Source: Bacteroidales bacterium (lineage in GTDB: Bacteria > Bacteroidota > Bacteroidia > Bacteroidales > JAIOZK01). From it: a stretch of DNA of 41,722 bases. Where the stretch lies: NCBI GenBank assembly GCA_021738625.1, contig JAIPBS010000037.1, positions 1-41,722 on the forward strand, written 5' to 3'. The position numbers and the translations under genes are program-made. Under the pieces are notes generated by a model. That model made no database searches, had not been told where the DNA came from, and saw only the letters and a program-made list of their open reading frames with translations. Of the stretch, positions 8,736 to 18,036 are shown piece by piece; positions within the stretch are counted from its first letter, which is position 1, and each line of letters opens with the position of its first letter.

Positions 8736-8770
8736 AATCCGGAATATGAAATCCGGAATCCGGAATCCTA
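8736..8770 (-). repeat. Heptameric GGATTYC repeat at a stop codon, copy 1
   Basis: On the minus strand the stop codon TAG runs straight into GATTCCGGATTCCGGATT and then a further degenerate unit ending ATTCCGGATT. The heptamer GGATTYC is repeated about four times. Two further copies at 33631-33678 and 34750-34771 also abut stop codons. Confidence 0.8.
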
Positions 8771-9229
8771 ATACCCATATGCCCTTCCATCCATTCGCTC
8801 AACGACCACTTTCCAGGGCTGCACGTCTTTGACTGCCGGATCATTGTAAGAAAATTTTCGTTCGGAATAGTTGACCATAATGTGGTTGAGGGCATCGCGC
8901 TTTTCCTGCATATCTTCGATAAATTCCACTTTTCCGTACACCAGCACACTTTTGTATTTCATGCTCCAGCTGCAGGCTACTTCTTCGTTCACCCAGTGCA
9001 GTTGGTGCGCTGTTGAGAATGACACACAGACTTTGGGATTTTTTTTCAGGATATCTATCTTTTTTCCTGTTTTTTTTGAGTGCAGGTAGATCACCTCCTC
9101 ATGGTAGCCGAAATTCATCGGGACTACATAGGGGTTTCCGTCTTCATCTATCATGGCAACATTGCACACTTCACACTTTTGTATAATTTCCTCCAGTTCG
9201 GGTTTGAAAGTCAGTTCACGATTTTTCAT
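8768..9229 (-). CDS. Pyridoxamine 5'-phosphate oxidase-like flavin-binding protein
   Basis: A 153-residue protein of the split-barrel FMN-binding fold (PNPOx-like, close to the NimA/nitroimidazole-resistance-related group). Visible: an N-terminal helix (FKPELEEIIQKCEVCNVAMI), the strand pair with NPYVVPMNFGYHEEVIYLH (about 33-51), KIDILKKNPKVCVSFS, and the later SVLVYGKVEFIED segment. The family binds FMN or related cofactors; the substrate cannot be told. It begins 2 nt after the holin-like gene stop, with AGGAG 8-12 nt before the ATG, so the two genes are probably co-transcribed. The C-terminal stop is part of a repeat (8736-8770), so the last residues (about GRAYGY) might be altered from the ancestral end. 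Confidence 0.85.
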   Translation of the reverse strand: MKNRELTFKPELEEIIQKCEVCNVAMIDEDGNPYVVPMNFGYHEEVIYLHSKKTGKKIDILKKNPKVCVSFSTAHQLHWVNEEVACSWSMKYKSVLVYGKVEFIEDMQEKRDALNHIMVNYSERKFSYNDPAVKDVQPWKVVVERMDGRAYGY

Positions 9230-9231
9230 GT

Positions 9232-9585
9232 TTATCTCCTATCTTTTAAGAGGTTGGTGTTGATGCCCAACAGGGCGGATATAAGGCTCAATATCAAGCT
9301 GAATAAAAGCGCCCACCAGAAACCATCTACAAAAAATCCATCGATCATATCGCTTGCCAGCAATATCAGGCCGGCATTGATCACCAACAGAAAAATACCA
9401 AAGGTAAGTATGGTTACAGGCAGGGTGATCAAAATCAACAGCGGTTTGATAAAAGTGTTAAGCAGGGCCAGGATCAGGGCCACACCGACGGCCGACAGAT
9501 AATTGTTGACCATCACACCCGGAAGCAGCCAGGAAGATATCATCACAGCTATGGCCAGCACCAGCAATTGAATAAGTATTCTCAT
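9232..9585 (-). CDS. Phage-holin-family (four-TM) small membrane protein
   Basis: A 117-residue protein made almost entirely of hydrophobic segments: about 3-22, 26-45 (LSAVGVALILALLNTFIKPLL), 50-72 and 85-110. The motif ALLNTFIKPLLILITLPVTILTFG-like core is typical of the widespread 'phage holin family'/DUF360 membrane proteins, which are chromosomal and not usually prophage lysis genes. I chose the ATG at 9585 over the one at 9609, because a promoter -7 box (9607-9614) covers the upstream ATG. The function is unknown. It is followed at 2 nt by the PNPOx-like gene. Confidence 0.8.
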   Translation of the reverse strand: MRILIQLLVLAIAVMISSWLLPGVMVNNYLSAVGVALILALLNTFIKPLLILITLPVTILTFGIFLLVINAGLILLASDMIDGFFVDGFWWALLFSLILSLISALLGINTNLLKDRR

Positions 9586-9606
9586 AATTTTTTGATCAAA
9601 TTTGTT

Positions 9607-9614
9607 CAAAGATA
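9607..9614 (-). promoter_or_regulatory. Bacteroidota -7 box for the holin-like gene
   Basis: On the minus strand this reads TATCTTTG, a perfect TAnnTTTG. No clear TTG is found 19 nt further upstream. Transcription would begin about 9600, giving a short leader before the ATG at 9585. Confidence 0.45.
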
Positions 9615-9700
9615 AGAAATGATGCTATCTTTAAAGCCGTAAAAACACCAAAACCGCATTGAAATTTATTAAGTTTGTTTCAAGCAAATAAATTCAAGTT

Positions 9701-10060
9701 ATGACTCTCACAACCCTTATTATAGCTTTTGTTATCAGCAGCGTGGTAACTTCCGCAGCACTCTGGATCGGGGCAGGATTATCCGCAATTGTAAAAGACA
9801 GTTACAGAAGAGCCATCATTGCAGGCGTGCTGGTCAGCCTGATTATGTGGTTCCTGCCCTACCTGCTGGATTTATACATGCCTTCGGGATCGACCATTGG
9901 CTGGATCGCAGGCATCATCATCTCGTTTTTCATCATCAAAATGGGCTTTGTTGCCCATTTCAGTTCTGCAATGTTCGTCTGGTTTTTTGCTGTAGGAGCG
10001 CAGATATTCGTAAGCCTGGTGATGGCTTTTATCTGGGGCGTGAATTTCGAGTTCTTCTGA
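9701..10060 (+). CDS. Four-helix integral membrane protein, unknown
   Basis: A 119-residue protein with four hydrophobic stretches: about 4-28, 38-57, 65-84 and 88-115, with only short polar links. A basic patch (KDSYRR, about 32-37) lies between helices 1 and 2. No catalytic motif and no family I recognise. A TAnnTTTG box (TAAGTTTG) lies at 9670-9677, 23 nt before the ATG. It is transcribed divergently from the holin-like gene and converges on the metallopeptidase gene; the two stop codons abut within TGATCA with no spacer. Confidence 0.7.
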   Translation: MTLTTLIIAFVISSVVTSAALWIGAGLSAIVKDSYRRAIIAGVLVSLIMWFLPYLLDLYMPSGSTIGWIAGIIISFFIIKMGFVAHFSSAMFVWFFAVGAQIFVSLVMAFIWGVNFEFF

Positions 10061-12907
10061 TCAGAATGCCCTGAAGTTGATACCAAAGATCAGCTCGGCT
10101 GCAATCTCACCTGTATTTTGCAAATATATTCCACGCACGCCAAGCGCCACAGGTGCAAGGAAACGCAGGATATGCATATCGGCTGAAAGCTCCAGGCCTG
10201 TTGAACGGTAATATAAATTCGTGCTATTTCGCCCGGTAAATGCGTAATCATAAAAGGCCTGCAGCCTGAACCGCTTAATATAGGCGATAGGCCCTATGCT
10301 AAAATCCGGATAGAATAAGGGAAGAGCATAATTCAACCTAAAGCTTGCAAAGCGTTTTGCAAAGATGCCCGCATACCCCCTGGGGTTGCTGATGTAGTTG
10401 GGATAGAAATATCTCGTGTCTTGATTTCTTTCCTGGAATCCGCCGCAGAGGCGAAAGGCATGATGCCGTATAAAGCCCGGAAAGTAAAGCGACAGTTCAG
10501 CCGCTGCAAGCGACCCCGCGAAATCCTGACCGAAGGGTGCATGCCGGTATACCAGATCAACTACCTGCCCCCACCTGGGAAACAGATCCCTGTGCGACAT
10601 TTTGAACTGGTTATATAAGTACATGCGGTATTCCAGGGTGCTGATATCGGTGCTCCTCACAGTAGCCTCCGCCTGATCATCACGCCTCAAAATCTGCTGC
10701 CTGAATTTTACACCCGGTTGAAATCCCCGGTAAAACTTGTTTTTCTTCCAGTTGAGCGGCACCCTTGCGCCAACACTGATGTTGCTCTCAAACCAGGAGG
10801 CGTCCAGCTGCTTTTGCAGAGAATCGCTGTAATAAGTTGTCTTTCTGCGACCATAATCCGCCGACAGGTCGATGGCAGGATACCAGCCCAGGTAGCTTAA
10901 CTCCAGCTTGTATCGGCCCACCTCCTCATTCAGGTCGTATTCGTAACCGATGGTGGTGAACGTGCTGCTTAAAATATTCTGCGACATCAGGCTGATGCCG
11001 GGTTGGAAAGATTCGTTGTCAACATCTATATACAAAGGCGCCCAGCTGTGAAAATTGAAGAGATGTCCAAGCCGGGAATATTTTCTCACTTCATAAGCTT
11101 TGCGCGGAATATTTTCCCTGGAGAGTATCGGATGATCTTTCGACCGCAGATAATTATGCAGCTTCGGACCCTTGTTTTTTACCGTTTGCATCGAAACCCA
11201 TTCCATCTTATCAACTTTTTGCTGGGCGATCCTGTAACCATCAGGGGTGTATTCGCTGTATAGCAAGGTCTTTCCGTCTTCTGAAAAGTTGATGCCGGCC
11301 GTGCCGTATGCGGAGCTTGTTATCTTGTATTTCCTTATCGGATTGTCTAAGCCAAAGGCATAAATATCGCTCACACCCGAACGTGTCCCATTAAAATAAA
11401 CCGTGTCATGGCATATCACGGCACCATGGATATCTTCATAAGTGAAAGGATAAACATTTTTCATCTCATGGGTATGTGGATTGATGAGCAGTATGGTTTT
11501 CCCTTTTTCACCCACAGCTACCGTGATAACCTCATCATCGGTATCGCCCCAGGCCGGCATCTGGAAAAACATGTTGTCGGGCGTTGAGATTTCGCCAATC
11601 TGTTTTCCGCTTTCCGTTTCGAAAATCGCAATGCTGTATTTTCCCTCCGGAGTGGTTTTCACAGCTAACAATTTATCTCCATTGCATGAAAGATCCGCTG
11701 CGAACAAATGGCTTTTGGAGGTGATCTGCCTAAGCTTATCCGCCTTCAAATCATATATTTTTATTACGCTATAGTCACGCTGCGACCATCTTGGATCGTT
11801 GGCCCGTTCCACCCAGGCAAGCTTGTCTCCCCTGTATGCCAAGGCATCGGGCACAATAAAGCCCGGGGTGAACAAAATTTCTTCATCCCCGTTTTCATCC
11901 AACAAAACAATGCTTGTGATATTATCAATCGATGTCTTAAGCGCCACGATTTTAGAGGTGTCATCCTCAAAATAATAAGGGAACAGATAGCTGGTGTAGT
12001 CTTCATAATCAACTGCCGGAAACAACCCGGGCATGACACTTTGCTGCAACTGATCACTCCATTTCTGCTTCAAATAGGAAAACGTGCTGTCGTAAAAATC
12101 AAGTTTACCCATGCCGGAGATGTCCCTCATTCCCTTGTTGAATGGCGTTATGCTGTATGGCCTTTTGGCAACATTGTTCAATGTATGGTTCCATAGCTCC
12201 GGTCCGTGCAACCTTCTTCCATTTGCCACCAGGTGATAACCCAAAACATAATGGTTAGGCACGAAATCCAGGTAGGAACCAAAAACTGCTTTATCGTAAT
12301 GATACAAACCTTTGCCCATGACCTGCGCACGTAACGGCATGATAAAATTGGGCTGCCGTCCCCTGCCTGTATGGCTGAATTCGGTTTCGGCGGAAACGGC
12401 ATCTCCTTCCAGGAACCAAAAGGGAAGATACAGTCCGGTAACAGCCGCAATGGCCTGCTGCCCAAAACCCCATGAGAGCACTTTGGTCATCCCCTGCCGC
12501 ATTTTGTTGAGTTGCACCACATGCCTTTGTTCATGTAAAGCAAGTTGTTGCAACCATCCCTGTGCATACATGTCTTGCGGGGGCGTAGTGTACAGTTCCA
12601 TCCGCATAGGCGCCGGAGCAACAAAGCCATTGGAAATGGATGTATTCGTGTGAAGGACCATCGGGATTTTTCGGGGTCTTGCATTCAGGTTCAGCGTATC
12701 CAGCGCATAAGCTCTTTCCATAACATTGGCCAGATATTGTCCGCGATCTTCATAATAATCCGGGAAGATCAACTGAAAATGCTCCGTGTTGATCTGACTC
12801 CAATTGACGGCAGCCGGGCTTTGACCGCTGCTGAAATACTGGGCCGAAAGCTGAAAAGCTGTCACACTCAGCCAGAATAACAATATCGGAGCAATGACTT
12901 TTCTCAT
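10061..12907 (-). CDS. Secreted gluzincin-like peptidase with beta-propeller and outer-membrane barrel
   Basis: A 948-residue protein. After a signal peptide (about 1-22) comes a metallopeptidase-like domain (about 35-220) with the zinc motif HEQRH (125-129) and a downstream Glu in WFLEGDA (Glu167), the arrangement of gluzincins of the peptidase-MA type. The middle (about 330-600) resembles TolB/WD40-like propeller blades, with recurring segments such as LAWVERANDPRWSQRDYSVIKIYD and FSEDGKTLLYSEYTPDGYRIAQ. The C-terminal third (about 650-948) has alternating amphipathic strands and ends in INFRAF with a terminal Phe, as outer-membrane barrels do. The substrate is unknown. It lies 36 nt after the rluA-like gene and is probably the last gene of a panB operon. 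The domain boundaries are approximate. Confidence 0.75.
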   Translation of the reverse strand: MRKVIAPILLFWLSVTAFQLSAQYFSSGQSPAAVNWSQINTEHFQLIFPDYYEDRGQYLANVMERAYALDTLNLNARPRKIPMVLHTNTSISNGFVAPAPMRMELYTTPPQDMYAQGWLQQLALHEQRHVVQLNKMRQGMTKVLSWGFGQQAIAAVTGLYLPFWFLEGDAVSAETEFSHTGRGRQPNFIMPLRAQVMGKGLYHYDKAVFGSYLDFVPNHYVLGYHLVANGRRLHGPELWNHTLNNVAKRPYSITPFNKGMRDISGMGKLDFYDSTFSYLKQKWSDQLQQSVMPGLFPAVDYEDYTSYLFPYYFEDDTSKIVALKTSIDNITSIVLLDENGDEEILFTPGFIVPDALAYRGDKLAWVERANDPRWSQRDYSVIKIYDLKADKLRQITSKSHLFAADLSCNGDKLLAVKTTPEGKYSIAIFETESGKQIGEISTPDNMFFQMPAWGDTDDEVITVAVGEKGKTILLINPHTHEMKNVYPFTYEDIHGAVICHDTVYFNGTRSGVSDIYAFGLDNPIRKYKITSSAYGTAGINFSEDGKTLLYSEYTPDGYRIAQQKVDKMEWVSMQTVKNKGPKLHNYLRSKDHPILSRENIPRKAYEVRKYSRLGHLFNFHSWAPLYIDVDNESFQPGISLMSQNILSSTFTTIGYEYDLNEEVGRYKLELSYLGWYPAIDLSADYGRRKTTYYSDSLQKQLDASWFESNISVGARVPLNWKKNKFYRGFQPGVKFRQQILRRDDQAEATVRSTDISTLEYRMYLYNQFKMSHRDLFPRWGQVVDLVYRHAPFGQDFAGSLAAAELSLYFPGFIRHHAFRLCGGFQERNQDTRYFYPNYISNPRGYAGIFAKRFASFRLNYALPLFYPDFSIGPIAYIKRFRLQAFYDYAFTGRNSTNLYYRSTGLELSADMHILRFLAPVALGVRGIYLQNTGEIAAELIFGINFRAF

Positions 12908-12943
12908 GAAAAATTTTCAGGTATTCAAAATTAAACAAATACG

Positions 12944-13624
12944 CTATACACTCTGTTCAAAGAAAGTCCATAGCTTGTCGGGCGGTGCCGGGGCGGTAAT
13001 GGTCAGCTCGGTTTTTTTCACCGGATGGATGAAGCTGATTTTCCGCGCATGAAGATGGATAGACCCGGCCGGGTTGGAACGCGGGAAGCCGTATTTCAGA
13101 TCGCCTTTTACTGGGCAACCGATATGGGCCAGCTGCACCCTGATCTGGTGATGTCTGCCGGTTAGCAAATCCACTTCAAGCAATAAATAATCATTGCTTT
13201 TGGCAACCATCCTGTATTTCATTTCTGCTCTCAAGGCACCCTTTGCATTCTCATCTGTAACAAAAGATTTGTTTTTCTGCTGGTTTTTAACAAGATAGTT
13301 TGTCAGGTGACCTTCAAAATCAGGTGGTCTGTTTTTGACCACCGCCCAATAGGTTTTCCTGATCTCTCTAGTCTTTACCAAATCGTTCATTCTTGCCAGG
13401 GCCTTGGAGGTTCGGGCAAAAACAACAAGGCCGCTCACAGGACGGTCGAGGCGATGAACCACTCCACAGAAGACTTCTCCGGGTTTGTTGTATTTTTCTT
13501 TCAGGTATTTTTTAACGAGATCAACCAGGGGGACATCGCCGGTTTTATCGCCCTGCACAATCTGCGAAGGCTGTTTGTTGACGATGATCAGATGATTGTC
13601 TTCGTGTAAAACCTGTGACTTCAA
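12944..13624 (-). CDS. RluA-family RNA pseudouridine synthase
   Basis: A 226-residue enzyme that would isomerise a uridine in rRNA or tRNA. The catalytic motif HRLDRPVSGLVVFARTSKA (about 58-76) contains the essential Asp. The C-terminal LLTGRHHQIRVQLAHIGCPVKGDLKYG motif (about 153-179) is the family signature. The length fits the compact RluA/RluC-like group without an S4 domain, so the RNA site cannot be assigned. It lies 23 nt after panB and 36 nt before the peptidase gene. Confidence 0.93.
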   Translation of the reverse strand: MKSQVLHEDNHLIIVNKQPSQIVQGDKTGDVPLVDLVKKYLKEKYNKPGEVFCGVVHRLDRPVSGLVVFARTSKALARMNDLVKTREIRKTYWAVVKNRPPDFEGHLTNYLVKNQQKNKSFVTDENAKGALRAEMKYRMVAKSNDYLLLEVDLLTGRHHQIRVQLAHIGCPVKGDLKYGFPRSNPAGSIHLHARKISFIHPVKKTELTITAPAPPDKLWTFFEQSV

Positions 13625-13647
13625 ATTGTTCTCCCAATTATCTATGA

Positions 13648-14463
13648 TCAGTACTGTTCCCGCTCATTAGGAAAGTTTACTGTTTTCACATCATTGATAT
13701 AGGTATGCACCGATCCGATGATCTCCTCCCTCAGGTTGTGATAACGTCTCAGAAAGCGGGGGGAGAACTTATGGGTGATGCCCAGCATATCATGCAATAC
13801 AAGTACCTGCCCGTCCACATCACTTCCTGCACCGATCCCGATGGTAGGAATCTTCAATTCCTTCGTTACCCTGGCTCCCAGTTTGGAGGGGATCTTTTCG
13901 AGAACGATCCCGAAACAGCCGGCTTCTTCCAGCAGGTGAGCATCCTCCATCAGCTTGTCGGCTTCATTTTTTTCGGTGGCCCTTACCACGTAAGTGCCGA
14001 ATTTATGAATGGATTGCGGGGTAAGCCCCAGATGACCCAGAACAGGAATACCGGCTGACAATATCCTGTCGATGGATTCGATGATCTCTCGACCACCTTC
14101 CATTTTAACCGCATTGGCGCCACTTTCTTTCATGATCTTGATGGCGGAGTTAAGCGCTTCTTTGGAATTCCCCTGGTAAGTCCCAAATGGAAGATCCACC
14201 ACGACAATTGCACGATTCACCGCCCGCATTACACTGGAAGCATGATAGATCATGTCATTCAAGGTAATCGGAAGCGTTGTCCTAAATCCAGCCATTACAT
14301 TTGAAGCGGAATCACCTACCAGGATCATGTCTATTCCGGCATCATCCAGGATGCCTGCCATGGAAAAGTCATATGCAGTCAAAACTGCTATTTTTTCACC
14401 CTTTAGTTTCATTTCCTGTAAAACATGGGTGGTTACTTTTTTTACTTCTTTAAATTGTGACAT
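13648..14463 (-). CDS. panB: 3-methyl-2-oxobutanoate hydroxymethyltransferase
   Basis: A 271-residue enzyme making ketopantoate from 2-oxoisovalerate and methylene-tetrahydrofolate, the first committed step of pantothenate/CoA synthesis. Visible: [25 protein letters not shown] (about 27-51, metal/substrate loop), [31 protein letters not shown] (about 134-145) and the catalytic [21 protein letters not shown] segment. The ATG at 14463 was chosen over one at 14496, because the -7 box at 14496-14503 puts transcription start downstream of the latter. The family is usually about 265-275 residues. First gene of a probable three-gene operon. Confidence 0.96.
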   Translation of the reverse strand: MSQFKEVKKVTTHVLQEMKLKGEKIAVLTAYDFSMAGILDDAGIDMILVGDSASNVMAGFRTTLPITLNDMIYHASSVMRAVNRAIVVVDLPFGTYQGNSKEALNSAIKIMKESGANAVKMEGGREIIESIDRILSAGIPVLGHLGLTPQSIHKFGTYVVRATEKNEADKLMEDAHLLEEAGCFGIVLEKIPSKLGARVTKELKIPTIGIGAGSDVDGQVLVLHDMLGITHKFSPRFLRRYHNLREEIIGSVHTYINDVKTVNFPNEREQY

Positions 14464-14495
14464 GATGTTGAATTTCTGTTTCACAATAATTTGCA

Positions 14496-14525
14496 CAAAC
14501 TTACTCCAAAATTGTATGATTTCAA
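14496..14525 (-). promoter_or_regulatory. Promoter of panB
   Basis: On the minus strand TTG (14523-14525) is followed by exactly 19 nt and then TAAGTTTG (14496-14503), matching the Bacteroidota primary-sigma consensus TTTG-N19-TAnnTTTG. Predicted transcription start is about 14490, some 27 nt before the panB ATG. Confidence 0.7.
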
Positions 14526-14591
14526 TGCTTTTTAACTTTTAATTGGTTCTGCTAACGGCCACCAACGATCAGTTAACGGTGAAATAATTGC

Positions 14592-14621
14592 TTGAAAATC
14601 TTGTTAATTACACTATCTTTG
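14592..14621 (+). promoter_or_regulatory. Promoter of the lipoprotein gene
   Basis: TTG (14592-14594), 19-nt spacer, TATCTTTG (14614-14621). It matches the Bacteroidota consensus and lies 16 nt before the ATG. It is divergent from the panB promoter in the same 174-nt region. Confidence 0.7.
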
Positions 14622-14637
14622 TCGAATTATTCAAATC

Positions 14638-15627
14638 ATGATGCGGAAATTTCTTCTTTATACGATTGTCCTTCTGGGTATCACCAGTTTGTTTTCCTGT
14701 GATGATGACTTCAATATACTGGATGAGTATCAGGACATCACCATCGTTTACGGGCTTTTGAATCCCGATAGCACAACCTATATCAAGATCAACAAGGCAT
14801 TTCTGGGTGAAGACAACGCCTTGGTAATGGCCAGGGTTGAGGATTCCAGTCTTTACCGGAAAAAACTACAGGTGACTTTGGAAGGATGGCAGAACAACAA
14901 TTTACAACAAAGTTATCAGCTTGATACCATCAGCATCAACAACAAAGAAGATGGCGTATTCTACAACCCCTATCAATTATTGTATTACACAAACGAACCA
15001 CTAAACAGTGAATACAACTATAAACTTCAGGTACTCGTTAATGACAACAAAACCGTAACGGCTGAGACCGGTCTGATTGGTGATTTCAGCATCATCCGGC
15101 CAATCGCTGCATACGAATACATCAACTTCCTTACCAACGAAAACATCATGAATTATCTTGAATTCATGAGCCCTGCCAACGGCAAAAGATTTGATGCGCT
15201 CATCCGCTTTAATTATAAGGAAAAAAGCCTGGGACAGGATACCATAACCAGGTATTTCAACTGGGGCCTCGGAACGATCATAGCAGATAACACCGATGGC
15301 AACAGGGAGTTTCGGCTGGGCTATAAACCGGTATCTTTTTACTCATTATGTGAACAAAACATACCTTATGAGAATACGGCTAAAGAACAGGAAGTTGTTT
15401 ATCGCGAACCCCTTAGTGTAGATTTCATCATTTCCGTTGCAAATGAAGAGTTCAACACCTATATGGAAGTGAACGGAAGCAGCAGCGGGATCGTTCAGGT
15501 TAAGCCTGAATATACCAACATCAACAACGGATTGGGGCTCTTCGCATCCAGATACAACAAGAAAGTGATTAAATTGCTTCACAACGAAAGTCTGTTTAAC
15601 CTCAGACAGCTTAACCTGAAATTCTAA
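14638..15627 (+). CDS. Uncharacterised lipoprotein
   Basis: A 329-residue protein with a lipoprotein signal: MMRKF, a hydrophobic core, and lipobox LFSC with Cys21. Asp residues follow the Cys (CDDDFN); in Bacteroidota such an acidic stretch can act as a surface-export signal, which is inference here. The rest shows strand-rich segments (ITIVYGLLNPDSTTYIKINKAFLG, about 34-57) but no catalytic motif. It vaguely resembles DUF4249-like lipoproteins, but I would not assign it to that family. It has its own promoter and is followed by a 279-nt gap before dnaK. Either of two adjacent ATGs could start it. Confidence 0.75.
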   Translation: MMRKFLLYTIVLLGITSLFSCDDDFNILDEYQDITIVYGLLNPDSTTYIKINKAFLGEDNALVMARVEDSSLYRKKLQVTLEGWQNNNLQQSYQLDTISINNKEDGVFYNPYQLLYYTNEPLNSEYNYKLQVLVNDNKTVTAETGLIGDFSIIRPIAAYEYINFLTNENIMNYLEFMSPANGKRFDALIRFNYKEKSLGQDTITRYFNWGLGTIIADNTDGNREFRLGYKPVSFYSLCEQNIPYENTAKEQEVVYREPLSVDFIISVANEEFNTYMEVNGSSSGIVQVKPEYTNINNGLGLFASRYNKKVIKLLHNESLFNLRQLNLKF

Positions 15628-15906
15628 TCAACAAATTGCTGTAATCCGGCATGCTGTCTTTTTGTCAGACAAAATTGCAGATGACATTCAAATAAATTTT
15701 TACTTAAAATCATTTTTGCTTCTCAACAAGCAACAACCCCTATACATCTGTACGACAGACAGGTAAGTGGCCGATTCTGCCGGATATATTTTAAAACATT
15801 TAATGCCAAACCATATTTAGTTTCTGCATAAAACATGATGGCATAATCATTGAAAACCCTAAAGCCGAAAACAATTTTTTGAAACAAACAAAAAACAAAG
15901 AATAAC
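15628..15906 (+). promoter_or_regulatory. Intergenic region upstream of dnaK
   Basis: A 279-nt region without a gene. It holds a perfect dyad TTTTGTC-A-GACAAAA (15660-15674) and a second, TCTGT-ACG-ACAGA (15747-15759). No CIRCE element (TTAGCACTC dyad) and no convincing TTG-N19-TAnnTTTG pair was found, so the dnaK promoter is unplaced. Confidence 0.4.
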
Positions 15907-17850
15907 ATGGGAAAAGTAATAGGAATAGACCTCGGAACAACCAATTCCTGCGTGGCAGTAATGGAAGGGAATGAACCCGTTGTGATTCCAAACAGCGAAG
16001 GCAAAAGAACAACCCCCTCCATCGTTGCATTCACAGAAAATGGAGAAAGGAAAATAGGAGACCCAGCCAAAAGGCAAGCCATCACGAACCCGCAGAACAC
16101 CATTTACTCCATAAAAAGATTTATGGGAGAAACCTTCGACCGGGTTTCCAAAGAGGTTAAAAGGGTTCCCTACGAAGTAACAAAAAGTGACAACAATTTG
16201 CCAAGGATTAAAATTGGCGAAAGATTATATACGCCTCAGGAAATCTCCGCGATGATCCTTCAGAAAATGAAGAAGACGGCAGAAGATTATCTGGGTCAAA
16301 CGGTCACCGACGCTGTAATTACGGTACCAGCTTATTTTAGCGACTCACAGAGGCAGGCAACCAAAGAAGCCGGAGAGATTTCAGGTCTGAATGTTAAAAG
16401 GATCATCAATGAGCCAACTGCCGCTTCACTGGCATACGGACTGGATAAAAAACAATCCGATGTAACGGTAGCGGTATTTGACCTTGGTGGCGGCACCTTC
16501 GACATTTCCATCCTGGAACTGGGCGACGGTGTATTTGAAGTAAAGTCTACCAATGGTGATACCCACCTGGGTGGCGACGACTTTGACGATGTCATCATTG
16601 AATGGCTGGCAGAGGAATTCAAAAAAGACAATGGCGTGGATCTTCATAAGGATCCCATGGCTATGCAGCGCCTGAAAGAAGCTGCCGAAAAAGCCAAGAT
16701 CGAACTCTCCAGCTCCAATGAAACCGAGATTAACCTGCCTTATATCATGCCGGTTGACGGAATTCCAAAACACCTGGTGAAAAAACTCAGCCGTTCGAAA
16801 TTTGAGCAGTTGGTAGATCATCTGGTTCAAAAAACGATAGAACCTTGTAAGAAAGCATTGAAGGATGCCGGTATGCCAACCTCGGATATAGACCAGGTTA
16901 TTCTGGTTGGCGGTTCAACACGTATTCCGGCTATCCAGAAAGTGGTAAAGGATTTCTTCGGAAAAGATCCTTCAAAAGGCGTAAACCCCGACGAAGTTGT
17001 TGCAGTTGGTGCTGCCATTCAGGGTGGTGTGCTGACTGGTGAAGTAAAAGACGTACTCTTGCTGGATGTTACCCCGCTTTCACTGGGTATTGAAACCCTG
17101 GGCGGCGTGATGACCAAGCTGATCGAAGCCAACACAACCATCCCGACCAAGAAATCGGAAACATTTTCAACAGCAGCCGACAATCAGACTTCTGTTGAGA
17201 TCCACGTGTTGCAGGGTGAACGCCCGATGGCAAATCAAAACAAAAGCATCGGACGCTTCCACCTCGACGGTATTCCACCGGCGCCAAGAGGCGTTCCTCA
17301 GATTGAAGTAACTTTCGACATCGACGCCAACGGCATCCTGAATGTATCTGCCAAAGACAAGGCCACAGGCAAATCGCAGCAGATCAGGATTGAAGCATCT
17401 TCAGGATTGAGCGAAGACGAGATCAACAAAATGAAGGATGAAGCCGCTTCCAACGCCGAAGAAGACAAAAAAGCAAAAGAACGTATCGACAAACTTAACA
17501 ATGCCGACGCCCTGATCTTCCAAACTGAAAAACAGCTGAAAGATTACGGCGACAAAATCCCGGCAGAGAAAAAGCAACCCATCGAAGATGCTTTGAAGGA
17601 GTTGAGAGAAGCACATCAGAAACAGGAAGTTGACGCCATAGATGCCGCCATGAACAAGCTGAACACCAGCTGGCAAGCCGCCAGTGAAGAAATGTATAAA
17701 GCTACCCAGGGACAGGCCCAACAAGGCCCCCAGGACCAGGGTCAGCAACAAGATGGCCAGCAAGCCGGACAAGGTGATGAGAAGAAAGGCGGAAACGACG
17801 ACGAAGTTACCGATGTTGACTTTGAAGAAGTGGACGATAAAGACAAATAA
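15907..17850 (+). CDS. dnaK: Molecular chaperone DnaK (Hsp70)
   Basis: A 647-residue ATP-dependent chaperone. It opens with [17 protein letters not shown] (phosphate-1 loop); [10 protein letters not shown] (about 197-206, phosphate 2) and [12 protein letters not shown] (about 334-345) complete the nucleotide site. The linker [19 protein letters not shown] joins the substrate domain. The helical lid is followed by a Gln/Gly-rich stretch (about 605-630) and an acidic end [12 protein letters not shown] close to the usual DnaK tail. No grpE or dnaJ lies next to it, so it appears monocistronic with its own terminator. Confidence 0.98.
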   Translation: MGKVIGIDLGTTNSCVAVMEGNEPVVIPNSEGKRTTPSIVAFTENGERKIGDPAKRQAITNPQNTIYSIKRFMGETFDRVSKEVKRVPYEVTKSDNNLPRIKIGERLYTPQEISAMILQKMKKTAEDYLGQTVTDAVITVPAYFSDSQRQATKEAGEISGLNVKRIINEPTAASLAYGLDKKQSDVTVAVFDLGGGTFDISILELGDGVFEVKSTNGDTHLGGDDFDDVIIEWLAEEFKKDNGVDLHKDPMAMQRLKEAAEKAKIELSSSNETEINLPYIMPVDGIPKHLVKKLSRSKFEQLVDHLVQKTIEPCKKALKDAGMPTSDIDQVILVGGSTRIPAIQKVVKDFFGKDPSKGVNPDEVVAVGAAIQGGVLTGEVKDVLLLDVTPLSLGIETLGGVMTKLIEANTTIPTKKSETFSTAADNQTSVEIHVLQGERPMANQNKSIGRFHLDGIPPAPRGVPQIEVTFDIDANGILNVSAKDKATGKSQQIRIEASSGLSEDEINKMKDEAASNAEEDKKAKERIDKLNNADALIFQTEKQLKDYGDKIPAEKKQPIEDALKELREAHQKQEVDAIDAAMNKLNTSWQAASEEMYKATQGQAQQGPQDQGQQQDGQQAGQGDEKKGGNDDEVTDVDFEEVDDKDK

Positions 17851-17876
17851 AATAAATAACGTATCTGATTATAAAG

Positions 17877-17907
17877 GGCTGTCTTGTAAAAAGGCAGCCT
17901 TTTTTTA
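17877..17907 (+). terminator. Intrinsic terminator after dnaK
   Basis: Stem GGCTGTCTT (17877-17885) with AAGGCAGCC (17891-17899), allowing one G-U pair, followed by eight T (17900-17907). Confidence 0.85.
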
Positions 17908-18036
17908 TTTATCAACAACCCCTTCGGGTTTTGGTTGATATTTTCTTAACAAAAAGTTAAGGGTTTGTTCACTGCATATGCCAGGATAATTGTAATTTTT
18001 GCACAAAATTTATTGTCTTACAAAAATCTCATACTC

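Noticed and set aside
9232..9585. Prophage lysis gene because of the holin-like annotation
   Set aside because: No other phage gene is nearby, and this membrane family is widely chromosomal.
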